DNA from: Desulfobacteraceae bacterium
GTDB lineage: Bacteria; Desulfobacterota; Desulfobacteria; Desulfobacterales; Desulfobacteraceae
Length of the DNA: 7,529 bases
Assembly (NCBI GenBank): GCA_003354055.1
Contig: PIVQ01000341.1
Location: 1 to 7,529 of the forward strand
Direction of reading: 5' to 3'
Positions 5,723-7,529 of the stretch are shown here, one piece after another. Under the pieces are notes generated by a model. That model ran no database searches, was not told the origin of the DNA, and saw only the letters and a list, made by a program, of their open reading frames with translations. The stretch's first letter is position 1. Each line of letters starts with the position of its first letter. The translations under genes and the position numbers were made by a program.

Positions 5723-7529
5723 GATGTCACCCTGCACTTAAACCGTTCATCCAGCCGGCTCACACCCATCCCGGTTCTGGGCATGACCTCAATCTGTGTC
5801 AAAATTCGTTCTTTCAGGGCCTCCACATGGGAGATCACCCCGATCATCTTGCCTCCGGCATTAAGATTGTCCAGAGCATCCAGGGCAATATCCAGGGTTT
5901 CAGGATCCAGGGTGCCGAATCCCTCATCCAGAAACAAAGAATCGATGCGTGTCTGGCTGGACACTAGATCTGAAAGCGCCAGGGCCAGGGCCAGACTCAC
6001 CAGAAAACTTTCCCCGCCGGACAGGGTCCGGGTATCCCTGATGGAATCTGCCTGCCAGGTATCCACCACCTCAAGACTCAGGGCCTCATCAATCTTCTGC
6101 CTCAGCAGATACCGGCCGTGAAGCTGATCCAGTCGCTGGTTGGCAAGATAGAGCAGGTGGTCCAGGGTCAGCCCTTGGGCAAATTTCCTGAATTTATCCC
6201 CCTCTCTGGACCCGATAAGTCCGGACAGACGCATCCAGTTATCATAGATCTCTTTTTGCCGGTCAATTTTTTCAAACAGGGCAGCCTGGGTTGACCGCTG
6301 ATCACGATCCGCCCGAATTTTTTCCCCGATCTCTCCCTGCTGCCGCACCAGAGCCTGGGCCTCTTCATCAAACCCTTCCATCTCCAGGACCAAATTTTCT
6401 TTTGAGAGCTCTGTCAGATCAGGTTCTTCCCGATCCACCTTGGCCAGATGATCCTCAAGCGCCTTTTTGTTACGGGACTCAAGGATGCCGGCCGTCTCAA
6501 CGGCCTTATTCAAGCGATTTCTCAGGGCCTCCAGGCGATCACGTTCCTGTCTTTCCACCAACGCTGCCAGGAAATCCTTCTCAGCGTTAAAGGGCCCCGT
6601 GGCCAGGCAATCTGCCCAGGTCTGTTTTGCCTCATCTTGCTGAACCAAAAGTTCCTTGACAGCGGTTTTCACGGTTGCCTGCCGGCCCTGGAGTTTATTC
6701 AACTCAGCCAGGGTATGATCATGTGCTTCAACCGCACAGGCCAGGTCTGCTTCAGCGGTTTGAACTTCTTTGGCAAGCCTGTGCCGCTCTTTTGAAACCT
6801 CTTTATCCCCGAACACCTCCCGGCGCTCCGATTTTAAAACGGTCAGGGCCTGTTGTTTTTCATTGCCTTTGTCCGCCAGAACGGCCTGCTGTTCCTGAAC
6901 CATGCTTTTTTCTTTTTCGATCAATATGGTTTCTTCCCGAATAGCAGACAGCGCCTCTGATGCTTTTTCCCGGGCTGTAACTGATCGCTGCCAGGCTTCC
7001 CACATCCGGGTATGGCCGGTAAGCCATCGATCCTGACCCAGGTGTTCCGGAACCTTCGTATCCAATCCTTCCGTGGCCTGACCCAGCTCAGCTTCTGATG
7101 CTTTGATTTCAGACCGGATCTTCCCTGCACGGCTTTGGTTCTCAGCGCCTGCAGCAGTCAGCCGCTCATGCTCCTTTAAGCCCATGGCATGTTCATGGGC
7201 AAGATGCTGTTCTCCTTCCCTGGCCTTCACGCCCCGGGCATTTGCCGCCTCCATATCCTGACGGAACCGGTCCAGGCGGGTCAGGGTTTCCCTGACACCT
7301 AAAAACAGGGTTTCCCGGCTGTTAAGCCACTCCCGGATCTCTTCCCCGTGAGCCGGATTCAGATGGATGCCCAGCGTCTGAGAGATCTTGTCCCACTCCA
7401 TGGTCAGGGTCCTAAGAGACTCGCGGGTCTCCTGATCTTCTTTTTCCCCGGTATCCAGGCGGGCCCGGGTTCTGGCCAGGGTCTGTCCTGCTGTCTCCAG
7501 ATCTTTTTCCACCCGGGCAAGGTCTTCGG
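5719..7529 (-). CDS. sbcC: SbcC exonuclease ATPase subunit, C-terminal part (5' end outside window)
   Basis: About 602 residues are visible and the frame is open to the right window edge. SbcC is the Rad50-like ATPase that, with the SbcD (Mre11-like) nuclease, cleaves hairpins and processes double-strand ends. The C-terminal lobe has the ABC signature TLSGGESFLVSLALALALSD (LSGGE at 6010-6024), Walker B with D-loop SLFLDEGFGTLD (from 5940 down), and the switch His in VISHVEAL. The rest is charged Glu/Lys/Gln-rich heptad-like coiled coil, including the ATGPFNAEKDFLAAL segment common in SbcC. The visible part contains only three cysteines, none in a C-x-x-C zinc hook; the hook and Walker A must lie further upstream if present. 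sbcD is expected upstream, outside the window. The MFS gene overlaps the stop by 4 bases. Confidence 0.92.
   Translation of the reverse strand, partial: EDLARVEKDLETAGQTLARTRARLDTGEKEDQETRESLRTLTMEWDKISQTLGIHLNPAHGEEIREWLNSRETLFLGVRETLTRLDRFRQDMEAANARGVKAREGEQHLAHEHAMGLKEHERLTAAGAENQSRAGKIRSEIKASEAELGQATEGLDTKVPEHLGQDRWLTGHTRMWEAWQRSVTAREKASEALSAIREETILIEKEKSMVQEQQAVLADKGNEKQQALTVLKSERREVFGDKEVSKERHRLAKEVQTAEADLACAVEAHDHTLAELNKLQGRQATVKTAVKELLVQQDEAKQTWADCLATGPFNAEKDFLAALVERQERDRLEALRNRLNKAVETAGILESRNKKALEDHLAKVDREEPDLTELSKENLVLEMEGFDEEAQALVRQQGEIGEKIRADRDQRSTQAALFEKIDRQKEIYDNWMRLSGLIGSREGDKFRKFAQGLTLDHLLYLANQRLDQLHGRYLLRQKIDEALSLEVVDTWQADSIRDTRTLSGGESFLVSLALALALSDLVSSQTRIDSLFLDEGFGTLDPETLDIALDALDNLNAGGKMIGVISHVEALKERILTQIEVMPRTGMGVSRLDERFKCRVTS

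Noticed and set aside
5723..5737. GTG at 5737 as the start of the MFS exporter
   Set aside because: It has only weak ribosome-site pairing, whereas the ATG at 5722 has AGGGTGA at good spacing and forms the classic ATGA overlap.
5975..5998. Short GGGCCA-type tandem repeat in sbcC
   Set aside because: It simply encodes the Leu-Ala-Leu-Ala helix after the ABC signature motif, which is normal in SbcC.

Overview
The window looks like an ordinary chromosomal segment from an anaerobic deltaproteobacterium. My best guess is a sulfate reducer of the Desulfobacteraceae type. This rests on the gene content: a MetF protein fused to a MetV-type cysteine-rich domain (methyl branch of the reductive acetyl-CoA pathway), an aldo/keto reductase carrying two 4Fe-4S-type cysteine clusters, and an FNR-like operator. 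It is inference from protein families, not a database match. I see no rRNA, tRNA, CRISPR array, transposase or phage gene.

Left part, + strand: the C-terminal end of a sensor histidine kinase (1-444, cut by the window edge) is followed after 9 bases by an aldo/keto reductase-ferredoxin protein (454-1656). The ribosome binding site of the reductase overlaps the kinase stop codon, so the two are almost certainly co-transcribed. A 216-base AT-rich gap follows. It holds a small hairpin, two mutually exclusive inverted repeats, and an FNR/CRP-family-like palindrome that overlaps a candidate -35 box. It leads into a GTG-started methylenetetrahydrofolate reductase with a MetF-MetV architecture (1873-3363).

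Middle: a 218-base gap contains a striking 56-base imperfect palindrome (3393-3448). It precedes a small secreted beta-barrel protein (3582-4166) with the His-x-Ser motif of PagL-type lipid A deacylases (acyloxyacyl hydrolases).

Right part, - strand: a DHA2-type MFS exporter (4163-5722) lies downstream of, and overlaps by ATGA, the C-terminal part of SbcC (5719-7529, start outside the window). This looks like an sbcC-MFS operon. It converges on the PagL-like gene so tightly that both stop codons are read from the same TTAA.

The + strand genes point to folate-linked one-carbon metabolism and redox chemistry, followed by outer-membrane lipid remodelling. The - strand pair joins DNA end/hairpin processing to efflux. 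I found no convincing evidence of a wholly new system. The items most worth checking are the regulatory gap before the MetF-MetV gene, the long palindrome after it, the atypical PagL-like active site, and the missing zinc hook in the visible part of SbcC.
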